In this document: in pieces, positions 45,448-52,708 of the stretch
Layout: every line of letters starts with the position of its first letter
How positions within the stretch are numbered: the first letter of the stretch is position 1
NCBI GenBank assembly: GCA_017051695.1
Contig: JAFIDK010000004.1
Location: 368,498-432,497 of the forward strand
Reading direction: 5' to 3'
Source of the DNA: Algoriphagus aestuarii
Lineage (GTDB): Bacteria > Bacteroidota > Bacteroidia > Cytophagales > Cyclobacteriaceae
Length of the DNA stretch: 64,000 bases
Notes under the pieces: generated by a model
The model's input: only the letters and a program-made list of their open reading frames with translations
What the model was told of the DNA's origin: nothing
Database searches by the model: none
Position numbers and translations under genes: made by a program

Positions 45448-46353
45448 TTAGGAATAATCCTTTTGGCAAGCTGCATATTTTTTTGACGTGAGAAACTGAA
45501 ATGCTGATTTTTCAATTTTAGCAGTGATTTTTGATGGTTTCCCCATCGTTTCGCCATCAATCTGAAATTCCACTTCCTCTGGATTTTCTATTTCACATGA
45601 TTCGCAACGGAAAACATTAGAGGAATTCTGCTCTTCCAAGTCTCCTTTAAACATCGCAAGAGTCATCCGGATATAATCTTTTGCAGACTCGGGATTGAGC
45701 GCGATAATCTCAAATTTCCCATCATCCAGTTTACCTCTGCAATTAATCAGGGCACCAGTACCGTATTGATCTCCATTGGCAATCACCAGCATTTTAGCTG
45801 CAATTTCCCTGGTTTGACCATTGATAGTTAGTCTGTAAACTTTTGGTTCGGTGGTAAAAATCTCAGAAAGTGAACTTTTGATATAGGCCAACATGCCTCT
45901 CCCATCCACACTTTCAAACTTCTTTACCAAATTGGCATTGAAACCAAAATCGGCCATATGCAGACAGATCTCATCGTTGATTTTTACTGCATCGATGGGA
46001 TGTAAGTTAAAATCCCGGATAGCTTCCCAGGCATCCTCCACCGTATGTATTCCCATACATTTAGCCAATCCGTTGGCAGAACCAAAAGGGACGATACAAA
46101 GTGGTACTTCTACTTCTCTCAAGGCCATGGCCACTAACTTAACTGTTCCATCCCCTCCACCAATCAATACCAAGTCAGGAGCAACCCGATCAAATTCCAG
46201 TTTGACCTTCATTGCATCTTCCTCCCCTGTCGTTTCAAACACATGCGTTTCATATTCAGGAAGTTTCAACTCGAGCTTTTCGATCAATTCTTCCTTTTCT
46301 ATTTTGCTATCCCCCGATATGGGGTTAAAAACAAATAAACATACTTTTCTCAT
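45448..46353 (-). CDS. Diacylglycerol/lipid kinase (YegS/DgkB family)
   Basis: A 301-residue kinase of the DAGK catalytic family. The ATP-site signature is DLVLIGGGDGTVKLVAMAL near residues 58-76, and LCIVPFGSANGLAKCMG near 85-101 is the substrate/phosphate loop. It would phosphorylate diacylglycerol or a related lipid at the membrane face. The gene follows the App1-family phosphatase with a 4-bp gap, so a kinase and a phosphatase acting on the same lipid interconversion are co-expressed. Confidence 0.93.
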   Translation of the reverse strand: MRKVCLFVFNPISGDSKIEKEELIEKLELKLPEYETHVFETTGEEDAMKVKLEFDRVAPDLVLIGGGDGTVKLVAMALREVEVPLCIVPFGSANGLAKCMGIHTVEDAWEAIRDFNLHPIDAVKINDEICLHMADFGFNANLVKKFESVDGRGMLAYIKSSLSEIFTTEPKVYRLTINGQTREIAAKMLVIANGDQYGTGALINCRGKLDDGKFEIIALNPESAKDYIRMTLAMFKGDLEEQNSSNVFRCESCEIENPEEVEFQIDGETMGKPSKITAKIEKSAFQFLTSKKYAACQKDYS

Positions 46354-46357
46354 GCTT

Positions 46358-47356
46358 TTATTTTTTTATAAACTGATGCCTATCTGCCAATTCCATCGCC
46401 TGCTCTGAGGTTTCCACAAAGAAAAATTTATCCATTCCTACCTCTGCATCGAGTTTGGCTTTTCTTTCTAATTCCAATTCACCCACAATCCGGATAAAAA
46501 CGGCTATCACCCGATCCGGAAATCTTCTGATCACTTCAGCATAAATTTCTGGATCATGCTGCCCGCTGTCTCCTATTAAAAAAAACCGCATCTGTGGATA
46601 GAGATTAAATAGGAAAATGATTTTATCCAGCTTATGGCTATGATCACCTCCGCCTGACTTCCAGATATTTTTAATGTTGAGGTGTTTGTCTTTTAATAAA
46701 GTTGGTCCTTTGGGGATATGTCTGAACCTCATAAAATCCCTGATCAGCTCATACATAGACCAATCACTACTTGACACATAAAAGATGGGTTTTTCACCGT
46801 TTTCGGTCAATTCTTTATAAAACTCCGAGACACCTGGTAGAGGTCTTCGGGTATAGGCGTTCTTAGAGATCGAAAGCCAAAACTTTTTCCCGAGATCCGT
46901 AGCATGGGAAATGATTATCGTATCATCAATATCAGAAATGACTCCTTCTTCTTCTGTTTCAAACCTTTGGATATTTTTGCTGATCCAAATTGGCTTATTT
47001 TTATCCAAAGGCTCAAGTACTCTTAAGTTCACATGTTCCAATAAATCCAAATTGGGATTTTCCACCTCAATCTGTTTCTCAAAAACCCCATCCTCATCAG
47101 TTCTGACTTTCAGATTTATATGATGGATTTGGATCTCCACCAATGCTTCCGGAACACTTTTCACAGAATACCTACGGATAGTTGCCAAAATATTTTTAAT
47201 CCAAGAATTTCTTGAACTAGGCTTTTTTCGGCTATAGGAGGTCACTACTCTACCTTTTACAAAAACCTGTTTCTTATTTCCAAAAGCAAGAAACGGCTCC
47301 ACTCTAATTTTGTCTTTAGAGCTAATCTGTTTTTGTGGGATAATTTCAGTAATCAT
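46358..47356 (-). CDS. App1-family phosphatidate phosphatase-like protein (DUF2183)
   Basis: A 332-residue protein. The N-terminal half is a beta-rich domain with VKGRVVTSYSRKKPSSRNSW near residue 34. The C-terminal half is a HAD-like phosphatase: EGVISDIDDTIIISHATD near 137 has the DxDxT nucleophile, PIFYVSSSDWSMYELIRDFM near 195 is motif II, and FFLIGDSGQHDPEIYAEVI near 258 is motif IV. The App1 family releases phosphate from phosphatidic acid. No signal peptide is seen. It is directly upstream of the lipid kinase gene. Confidence 0.9.
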   Translation of the reverse strand: MITEIIPQKQISSKDKIRVEPFLAFGNKKQVFVKGRVVTSYSRKKPSSRNSWIKNILATIRRYSVKSVPEALVEIQIHHINLKVRTDEDGVFEKQIEVENPNLDLLEHVNLRVLEPLDKNKPIWISKNIQRFETEEEGVISDIDDTIIISHATDLGKKFWLSISKNAYTRRPLPGVSEFYKELTENGEKPIFYVSSSDWSMYELIRDFMRFRHIPKGPTLLKDKHLNIKNIWKSGGGDHSHKLDKIIFLFNLYPQMRFFLIGDSGQHDPEIYAEVIRRFPDRVIAVFIRIVGELELERKAKLDAEVGMDKFFFVETSEQAMELADRHQFIKK

Positions 47357-47422
47357 AGGATGAAAAAATGCAAAAAAAAGGCCTAGGGCTTTGGCGCATC
47401 ATTTCATCGAGTTATAAAATTC

Positions 47423-47454
47423 AAAAAAGCCACTCCGGGATTACCGAAATGGCT
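47423..47454 (-). terminator. Intrinsic terminator of the M42 peptidase gene
   Basis: On the minus strand AGCCATTTCGG and CCCGGAGTGGCT pair around TAAT, followed by a T run. It lies 20 bp after the peptidase stop. Confidence 0.8.
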
Positions 47455-47473
47455 CTAAAAAATCGGGATGTTT

Positions 47474-48526
47474 TTAATGTTTCCAATCATATTGATCCAC
47501 CTGCTCGAGGCAAGCAATCAACAACGCAATAGAATCGGCAATATCCTGCTTATGTGCCATCTCTATCACCTGATGCAAATGTCTGGTGGGGATTGAAATT
47601 GCCCCTGCTATTGCGCCTTGTTTTCCCATTCTTTGAACTCCCGCAGTGTCTGTTCCTCCGGCTGTTAGAATTTCAGGCTGCCATTTGATCTTTTCTTTTG
47701 TAGCTGTCTGTTTCATAAACTCCACCATTCTGTAATCACATATGGTCATGGCGTCCATGATTTTGATGGCGGTTCCTTTTCCTAATTCCGTCACTTTTTC
47801 ATGGGCCTGAGCTCCAGGCACGTCAAAGGCAATAGTGGTATCCAAAGCGATTCCAAAATCAGGATTGATGCCGTGAGCTGCTACATTCGCCCCTCTCAAT
47901 CCGACTTCTTCCTGCACTGTAAAAGTAGCATAGACATCATAGGCCGGATTTTTCAGATTTTTAAGTGTCTCTATCAGGATAAATACCGCAACTCTATTAT
48001 CTATGGATTTACAGTTCACACAGTCACCCATCTCGATCAATTCCCGATCCCTGGTGACCGGATCTCCAATAGAAACAACCTTTTCAACTTCTTCTTTTGA
48101 CATGCCTAAATCAATAAAAAAGTCAGTGGTTTTAGGAAGTTTGGTCCGCTCTTCAGCAGACATCACGTGAATAGGTTTACTTCCCATCACTCCTACCAAA
48201 TCCTTTTTACCATGTACGATTACCCGCTGTGCTGTCAAGGTTTTTGGATCAAATCCACCAAGCGTATGGAATCTCAAAAATCCATTGTCATCGATATGGG
48301 TAACGATAAATCCGATTTCATCCATATGTGCCGCTACCATGACCCGCTTGCCATCTGGATTGTTTTTCCCCTTTTTAATAGCGATAACATTTCCCAGATT
48401 ATCGATTTTCACTTCATCAGAAATTGGGCTTACCAATTCTACTACAAGATCCCTCACTCTCTTCTCAAATCCAGGAGCTCCTGCTATTTCACATATTTCC
48501 TTTAAGAGGGCTACGTTTATATCCAT
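47474..48526 (-). CDS. M42-family aminopeptidase
   Basis: A 350-residue cytosolic metallopeptidase of the tetrahedral aminopeptidase (M42) group. Ligands for the two metals are visible in MVAAHMDEIGFIVTH near residue 66, CKSIDNRVAVFILIE near 172, VQEEVGLRGA near 205 (catalytic and metal glutamates), ALDTTIAFD near 228 and PTRHLHQVIEMAHKQD near 315. It trims peptides in the cell's peptide turnover. It stands alone, with its own terminator, between the App1 and PurF-type genes. Confidence 0.94.
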   Translation of the reverse strand: MDINVALLKEICEIAGAPGFEKRVRDLVVELVSPISDEVKIDNLGNVIAIKKGKNNPDGKRVMVAAHMDEIGFIVTHIDDNGFLRFHTLGGFDPKTLTAQRVIVHGKKDLVGVMGSKPIHVMSAEERTKLPKTTDFFIDLGMSKEEVEKVVSIGDPVTRDRELIEMGDCVNCKSIDNRVAVFILIETLKNLKNPAYDVYATFTVQEEVGLRGANVAAHGINPDFGIALDTTIAFDVPGAQAHEKVTELGKGTAIKIMDAMTICDYRMVEFMKQTATKEKIKWQPEILTAGGTDTAGVQRMGKQGAIAGAISIPTRHLHQVIEMAHKQDIADSIALLIACLEQVDQYDWKH

Positions 48527-48592
48527 GATCTATTTTTCAAATTTTATTAGAATTTCAACACTAATTTATCTAACCTAATTCTTAAAAAGAGA

Positions 48593-48622
48593 AAAGGCAC
48601 AGGGAAAATTCCCCGTGCCTTT
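48593..48622. terminator. Bidirectional intrinsic terminator
   Basis: AAAGGCAC-A-GGG pairs with CCC-C-GTGCCTTT around AAAATT. It lies 25 bp beyond the stop of the amidotransferase gene on the minus strand. Confidence 0.85.
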
Positions 48623-48646
48623 ATAGTTCTAATCAAATTAAATCTT

Positions 48647-50530
48647 TTAATAAGCTCTTACTGTTTTGCCTTCCATAAAATTGGCGAAGGATTTATTTAC
48701 GACACGTGTACCTCCTGTGGTCGGATAGTCTCCAGTAAAATACCAATCCCCGATATGGTCAGGAATACACTTATGAAGATTCTCTACAGTTTGGAAAATC
48801 ACATGAACTTCTGCCTTTATCGAATTACCTGAAACAATCTGGGCTACTTTATCAGAAATTTCATCGTCTGTAAACTGACTGTAAACCTCTTTCACAAAGT
48901 TCTCATAAGAATTTGGATGGTTTAAGCATGATTCATGGATTTTATCCAAAATATCTTCCATTTTCCTTTCCTTAAGTAAAGCAAGCGCAGCTCTGAAAGC
49001 AATGAACTCCTTCATTCTGGACATATCAATGCCATAACAATCTGGGAATCGGATCTGAGGTGCTGAAGAGACGATAATGATTCTTTTTGGATTTAATTTA
49101 TCCAAAGTAGTCAGAATGCTTTTCTCCAAGGTCGTACCTCTCACGATGCTGTCGTCAATCACCACCAAAGTATCCACTCCCGGCTTCACTACTTCAAAAG
49201 TTGTGTCATAGACATTGGCTACCATGGTATCACGATCGTCGTCATTGGTAATAAAAGTTCTCAACTTCACATCTTTACTGACCAATTTTTCAACTCTCGG
49301 CCTGAAATTCAGCAACTCATCCAACTCACCCATATGGGGCTTTCCGTCTAAGAAAACCTCTCTTCTTTTTGCACTTAGATAATCTTCCAATCCCTCGATC
49401 ATTCCCAAAAACGCTGTTTCAGCCGTATTCGGGATGTAAGAAAACACAGTGTTTTTCAGGTCAAAATCAATTGCCTTCAATATCTGTGGGATCAGGGCTT
49501 TACCCAAATCTTTTCTTTCTTGGTAAATCGCAGGGTCTGTTCCTCTGGAGAAATAAATTCTCTCAAAACTGCAGGATTTCTTTTCTCTGGCAGGCAAAAT
49601 CTCTGACTCAGCATAAGACCCGTCCTTATTGATCACCAACGCGTGACCTGGTTTGATCTCCTGAATCGATTTAAAATCAATGTTGAATGCTGATTTGATC
49701 GCTGGCTTTTCGGAAGCAACCACCACTACCTCATCATCTGCATAGTAATATGCTGGGCGAATACCTGAAGGATCACGTACCACAAACGCAGAACCATTAC
49801 CAATCATCCCTGCCATCGTATATCCCCCGTCAAAGTCCCTACAGGATCTTCTCAGGATTCTAGCTACGTCCAGTTCATTCTCAATGACATTGGTGATCTG
49901 TTCGTTTGAATATTGGTGTTTGTATTTATCGAAAATCCGCTGGTTTTCTTCATCCAGGAAGTGACCGATTTTTTCCATCACCGTCACCGTATCTGTCTTT
50001 TCTTTAGGGTGCTGCCCCAGCTGAACCAGTTTACTGAACAATTCTTCAACATTGGTCATGTTAAAGTTTCCAGCCATCACCAGGTTTCTGCTTCTCCAGT
50101 TATTCTGTTTTAAGAAAGGATGGCAAGTTTCGATACTGTTTTCCCCATGGGTTCCATATCGAAGGTGGCCCAGCCAAACTTCTCCAGTAAAAGCGATGTT
50201 TTCCTTTAGCCATTCAGCATCCGAAAGTGCATCATGACCGCCGATTTTCTTCGCTTTTTTGTATTTCTTGTTGATTTTGTCAAAGATAAAATTGACCGCT
50301 GAGGGTTCAATCGACCGGTACCTACTGATATACCTTGTCCCGGGATCCGTACCAATTTTGATGTTGGCGACCCCTGCGCCATCTTGGCCTCGATTGATTT
50401 GCTTTTGCATTAAGACATAAAGTCTGTTAGCTGCATAAGCTGCTGTTCCGTATTTATCAATGTAATATTGGACGGGTTTGCGCAGCCTGATCATTGCTAT
50501 GCCGCATTCGTGTTTGATGGCGTCACTCAT
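48647..50530 (-). CDS. purF: Amidophosphoribosyltransferase (PurF-type, long form)
   Basis: A 627-residue class II glutamine amidotransferase fused to a phosphoribosyltransferase domain. It catalyses the first step of de novo purine synthesis, PRPP plus glutamine to 5-phosphoribosylamine. The N-terminal nucleophile is Cys9 in AIKHECGIAMIR, so a short propeptide must be removed. Glutaminase motifs include NRGQDGAGVA and GHLRYGTHG; the PRPP loop is LVVIDDSIVRGTTLEKS near residue 455. It is longer than the usual 470-510 residues, mainly by insertions after residue 170 and a C-terminal extension. A second PurF elsewhere in the genome is possible. Confidence 0.9.
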   Translation of the reverse strand: MSDAIKHECGIAMIRLRKPVQYYIDKYGTAAYAANRLYVLMQKQINRGQDGAGVANIKIGTDPGTRYISRYRSIEPSAVNFIFDKINKKYKKAKKIGGHDALSDAEWLKENIAFTGEVWLGHLRYGTHGENSIETCHPFLKQNNWRSRNLVMAGNFNMTNVEELFSKLVQLGQHPKEKTDTVTVMEKIGHFLDEENQRIFDKYKHQYSNEQITNVIENELDVARILRRSCRDFDGGYTMAGMIGNGSAFVVRDPSGIRPAYYYADDEVVVVASEKPAIKSAFNIDFKSIQEIKPGHALVINKDGSYAESEILPAREKKSCSFERIYFSRGTDPAIYQERKDLGKALIPQILKAIDFDLKNTVFSYIPNTAETAFLGMIEGLEDYLSAKRREVFLDGKPHMGELDELLNFRPRVEKLVSKDVKLRTFITNDDDRDTMVANVYDTTFEVVKPGVDTLVVIDDSIVRGTTLEKSILTTLDKLNPKRIIIVSSAPQIRFPDCYGIDMSRMKEFIAFRAALALLKERKMEDILDKIHESCLNHPNSYENFVKEVYSQFTDDEISDKVAQIVSGNSIKAEVHVIFQTVENLHKCIPDHIGDWYFTGDYPTTGGTRVVNKSFANFMEGKTVRAY

Positions 50531-50559
50531 GGATATTGGCGAATGTTATTTTGATGGAG

Positions 50560-50567
50560 CAAAGTTA
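50560..50567 (-). promoter_or_regulatory. -7 promoter element of the purF-type gene
   Basis: On the minus strand TAACTTTG fully matches TAnnTTTG, 30 bp before the start codon. The best TTG lies 24 bp upstream, slightly far. Confidence 0.5.
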
Positions 50568-50692
50568 CTAGAATTTAAAAGAACTTTTCTTCAAAAAAGT
50601 TCGATTTTAGGATTTTAAATTTTGTCAAGCTGTCCTTTTCCATCAAAGCTTCTAAATAGCTGAGATAGGCAGGTTTTTGCCCCACTTTTTAA

Positions 50693-50706
50693 GTTCTCTT
50701 AAGAAC
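50693..50706. promoter_or_regulatory. Possible enhancer site for a sigma-54 activator
   Basis: GTTCTCTTAAGAAC is an inverted repeat (GTTCT/AGAAC, spacer CTTA) centred about 108 bp upstream of the transcription start predicted from the -24/-12 promoter at 50780. That is a normal distance for an NtrC-type activator. Confidence 0.45.
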
Positions 50707-50779
50707 AAGTTGAGGGTATTCTCCCCATCATTTTGTTTGATTTTTATCAAAAAAGCGGGTTTTCAGACCATTTGAGCAC

Positions 50780-50796
50780 TTGGCATGCCCTTCGCA
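50780..50796 (+). promoter_or_regulatory. Sigma-54 (-24/-12) promoter
   Basis: TTGGCATGCCCTTCGCA matches the consensus TTGGCAC-G-N4-TTGCA with two changes, keeps the near-invariant GG and GC, and has them exactly 12 bp apart. Transcription should begin near 50808. The next gene starts at 50890, and the gene after that encodes a sigma-54 activator. Confidence 0.68.
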
Positions 50797-50835
50797 CTAA
50801 GTTTTTCAGATCCAGAATAGAAGATTTTGGATTTA

Positions 50836-50849
50836 AGAGTCCGGACTCT
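50836..50849. promoter_or_regulatory. Perfect 14-bp palindrome in the leader
   Basis: AGAGTCCGGACTCT lies in the predicted 5' leader of the small secreted protein gene, about 30 bp downstream of the predicted start of transcription. It may be an operator or a leader hairpin. Confidence 0.45.
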
Positions 50850-50889
50850 AACTATAAAAACACATTTAATACTAAACCAACTAATTACC

Positions 50890-51207
50890 ATGAAAAAGGT
50901 TCTTTTAATGTCCGCAATGTTAGTAACAGGTGCTGCAATGGCAACACCTCAGTTTATGTTGAATAACGGCACTTCAGTAGAGGCAATTGCCCAACAAGAA
51001 AAAGTTAAAATTGAGGCAGATGCGCTTCCTGATGCTGTCAAAGCTGCCATCGCTGAAAGTGATGAGGTAAAGGCTCTTCCAATTGCGGAAGCTTTCCAAA
51101 TCACACAGCTAGATGGAACATTTCACTTCGAAGTTATTTTTGATAACGGTACGGAAGAAAAACTGACCAAAAAATATGACCAAGAAGGGAATGAAATAAA
51201 AGGCTAG
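50890..51207 (+). CDS. Small secreted protein (PepSY-like)
   Basis: A 105-residue protein from MKKVLLMSAMLVTGAAMATPQF, a cleavable signal peptide. The mature part (VKIEADALPDAVKAAIAESDEVKALPIAEAFQITQLDGTFHFEVIFDNGTEEKLTKKYDQEGNEIKG) has the alternating helix and strands of PepSY-like periplasmic proteins. It has no catalytic motif. The in-frame ATG at 50827 precedes the signal peptide and is not used. A sigma-54 promoter lies 94 bp upstream and a strong terminator follows, so it is a single-gene unit beside the sigma-54 activator. Confidence 0.82.
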   Translation: MKKVLLMSAMLVTGAAMATPQFMLNNGTSVEAIAQQEKVKIEADALPDAVKAAIAESDEVKALPIAEAFQITQLDGTFHFEVIFDNGTEEKLTKKYDQEGNEIKG

Positions 51208-51228
51208 TTGCTTAATCCCTTTATATTT

Positions 51229-51260
51229 AAAAGCATCGGGCACCTGTCCGATGCTTTTTT
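51229..51260 (+). terminator. Intrinsic terminator
   Basis: AAAAGCATCGG / CCGATGCTTTT, an 11-bp stem with a GCACCTGT-type loop and T tail, 22 bp after the small secreted protein gene. Confidence 0.9.
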
Positions 51261-51293
51261 CGTTAAACTTGTATTGTCAACCGTGATTTTTAC

Positions 51294-52697
51294 ATGAAAC
51301 AGATTTTATTAGTCGAAGATGACTTGACCTATTCCAGGATTGTTAAGACCTTTTTGGAGAAAAATGGCTATGCTGTAGAGACCTGTGTCAAAGTCAAAGA
51401 TGCCCAACAAACCTTGGCAACCAAAAGTTATGATTTGATCATTGCAGATTTTCGCCTTCCCGATGGGACAGGGATGGAATTACTCCAATGGTCAAAATCT
51501 AAGTATCCTGCTACCCAGGTCATCCTGATTACCCATTATTCGGATATTCGGATAGCAATCAAAGCCATGAAATTGGGCGCTTTTGAATACATCACCAAAC
51601 CTATTAACCCAGATGAATTATTGGCCACTGTCAAAGAATCTCTCTCTGCCAAGAGTAGTGAGCCTGCGATCAGCACCAATAAGCCTCAAAAAACCACCGA
51701 ATCCAAGGTGGCAAAAAGCAGTTATGTGGTGGGAAGCTCTGCCGAGGCAGAAAAACTGGAAAAACATATTCAGCTAGTTGCCCCAACTGATTTAAGTGTG
51801 TTGGTCCTTGGAGAAACCGGAACTGGAAAAGAGTTTGTTTCCAGAAGAATCCATGATTTATCTACCCGAAAAGACGGGCCATTTATAGCCATAGACTGTG
51901 GAGCATTACCAAGAGAATTGGCAGGAAGCGAGCTTTTCGGCCACGTCAAAGGTGCTTTTACAGGTGCATTGGATCATAAAACTGGACATTTTGAGTCTGC
52001 TAAAGGAGGAACGATATTCCTGGATGAAATTGGAAACCTGAGTTATGAAGTACAAATCCAATTGCTTCGCGCCATTCAGGAAAGAACCATCCGTAAAATC
52101 GGTGGAAACAAAGAAATTCAAATTGATGTCAGAATCATCGCCGCCACTAATGACAACTTGATTATCCAATCAGGAGATGGGCATTTCAGAGAAGATTTAT
52201 ACCATCGACTCAATGAATTTACCCTACAGGCCATCCCACTCCGAAGAAGAAAAGAGGATCTGGAAGATTTTGCTCAGCAATTTTTAGAGGAAAGCAACGA
52301 AAGACTCGGTAAAAATGTAGGAGGTTTTACTCCTGAAGTCTGGGAAATTTTCCTTGCTTATGACTGGCCAGGAAACCTCCGTGAACTTCGAAACATCATC
52401 AAACGTGCAGTATTATTGACGGCTGGGGGTTTAGTAGAAAAAGATGCCCTTCCTTCTGACCTCTATGAGCCTTCCAATCAAATGGCCGGTGGAGGATTTG
52501 GCAATACCTCAGCAGTTGCCATGAACGGAGAACTACCTTCACCAAAAGACTATAAATCAAAATGGGTGGAGCAAGAGAAAGAACTCATTCAAAAAGTCCT
52601 GAACGACACCAAATTCAACAAATCAAAAACCGCCAGAATTCTGAACATGGACAGAAAAACCCTGTACAGTAAAATGGAAAAATACGGTCTGGATTAA
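51294..52697 (+). CDS. NtrC-family sigma-54 response regulator
   Basis: A 467-residue activator. The receiver domain (1-118) has the phosphoryl acceptor Asp52 in LIIADFRLPDG. The AAA+ domain (about 145-385) has Walker A GETGTGKE at 173-180, the sigma-54 contact loop GAFTGA at 220-225 and Walker B GGTIFLDEIG near 238. A Fis-type helix-turn-helix closes the protein (NKSKTARILNMDRKTLYSKMEKYG). It drives sigma-54 promoters when phosphorylated. The likely partner kinase is the convergent hybrid kinase gene 11 bp away, and the promoter at 50780 is a candidate target. Confidence 0.96.
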   Translation: MKQILLVEDDLTYSRIVKTFLEKNGYAVETCVKVKDAQQTLATKSYDLIIADFRLPDGTGMELLQWSKSKYPATQVILITHYSDIRIAIKAMKLGAFEYITKPINPDELLATVKESLSAKSSEPAISTNKPQKTTESKVAKSSYVVGSSAEAEKLEKHIQLVAPTDLSVLVLGETGTGKEFVSRRIHDLSTRKDGPFIAIDCGALPRELAGSELFGHVKGAFTGALDHKTGHFESAKGGTIFLDEIGNLSYEVQIQLLRAIQERTIRKIGGNKEIQIDVRIIAATNDNLIIQSGDGHFREDLYHRLNEFTLQAIPLRRRKEDLEDFAQQFLEESNERLGKNVGGFTPEVWEIFLAYDWPGNLRELRNIIKRAVLLTAGGLVEKDALPSDLYEPSNQMAGGGFGNTSAVAMNGELPSPKDYKSKWVEQEKELIQKVLNDTKFNKSKTARILNMDRKTLYSKMEKYGLD

Positions 52698-52708
52698 GCA
52701 ACCTTCGT

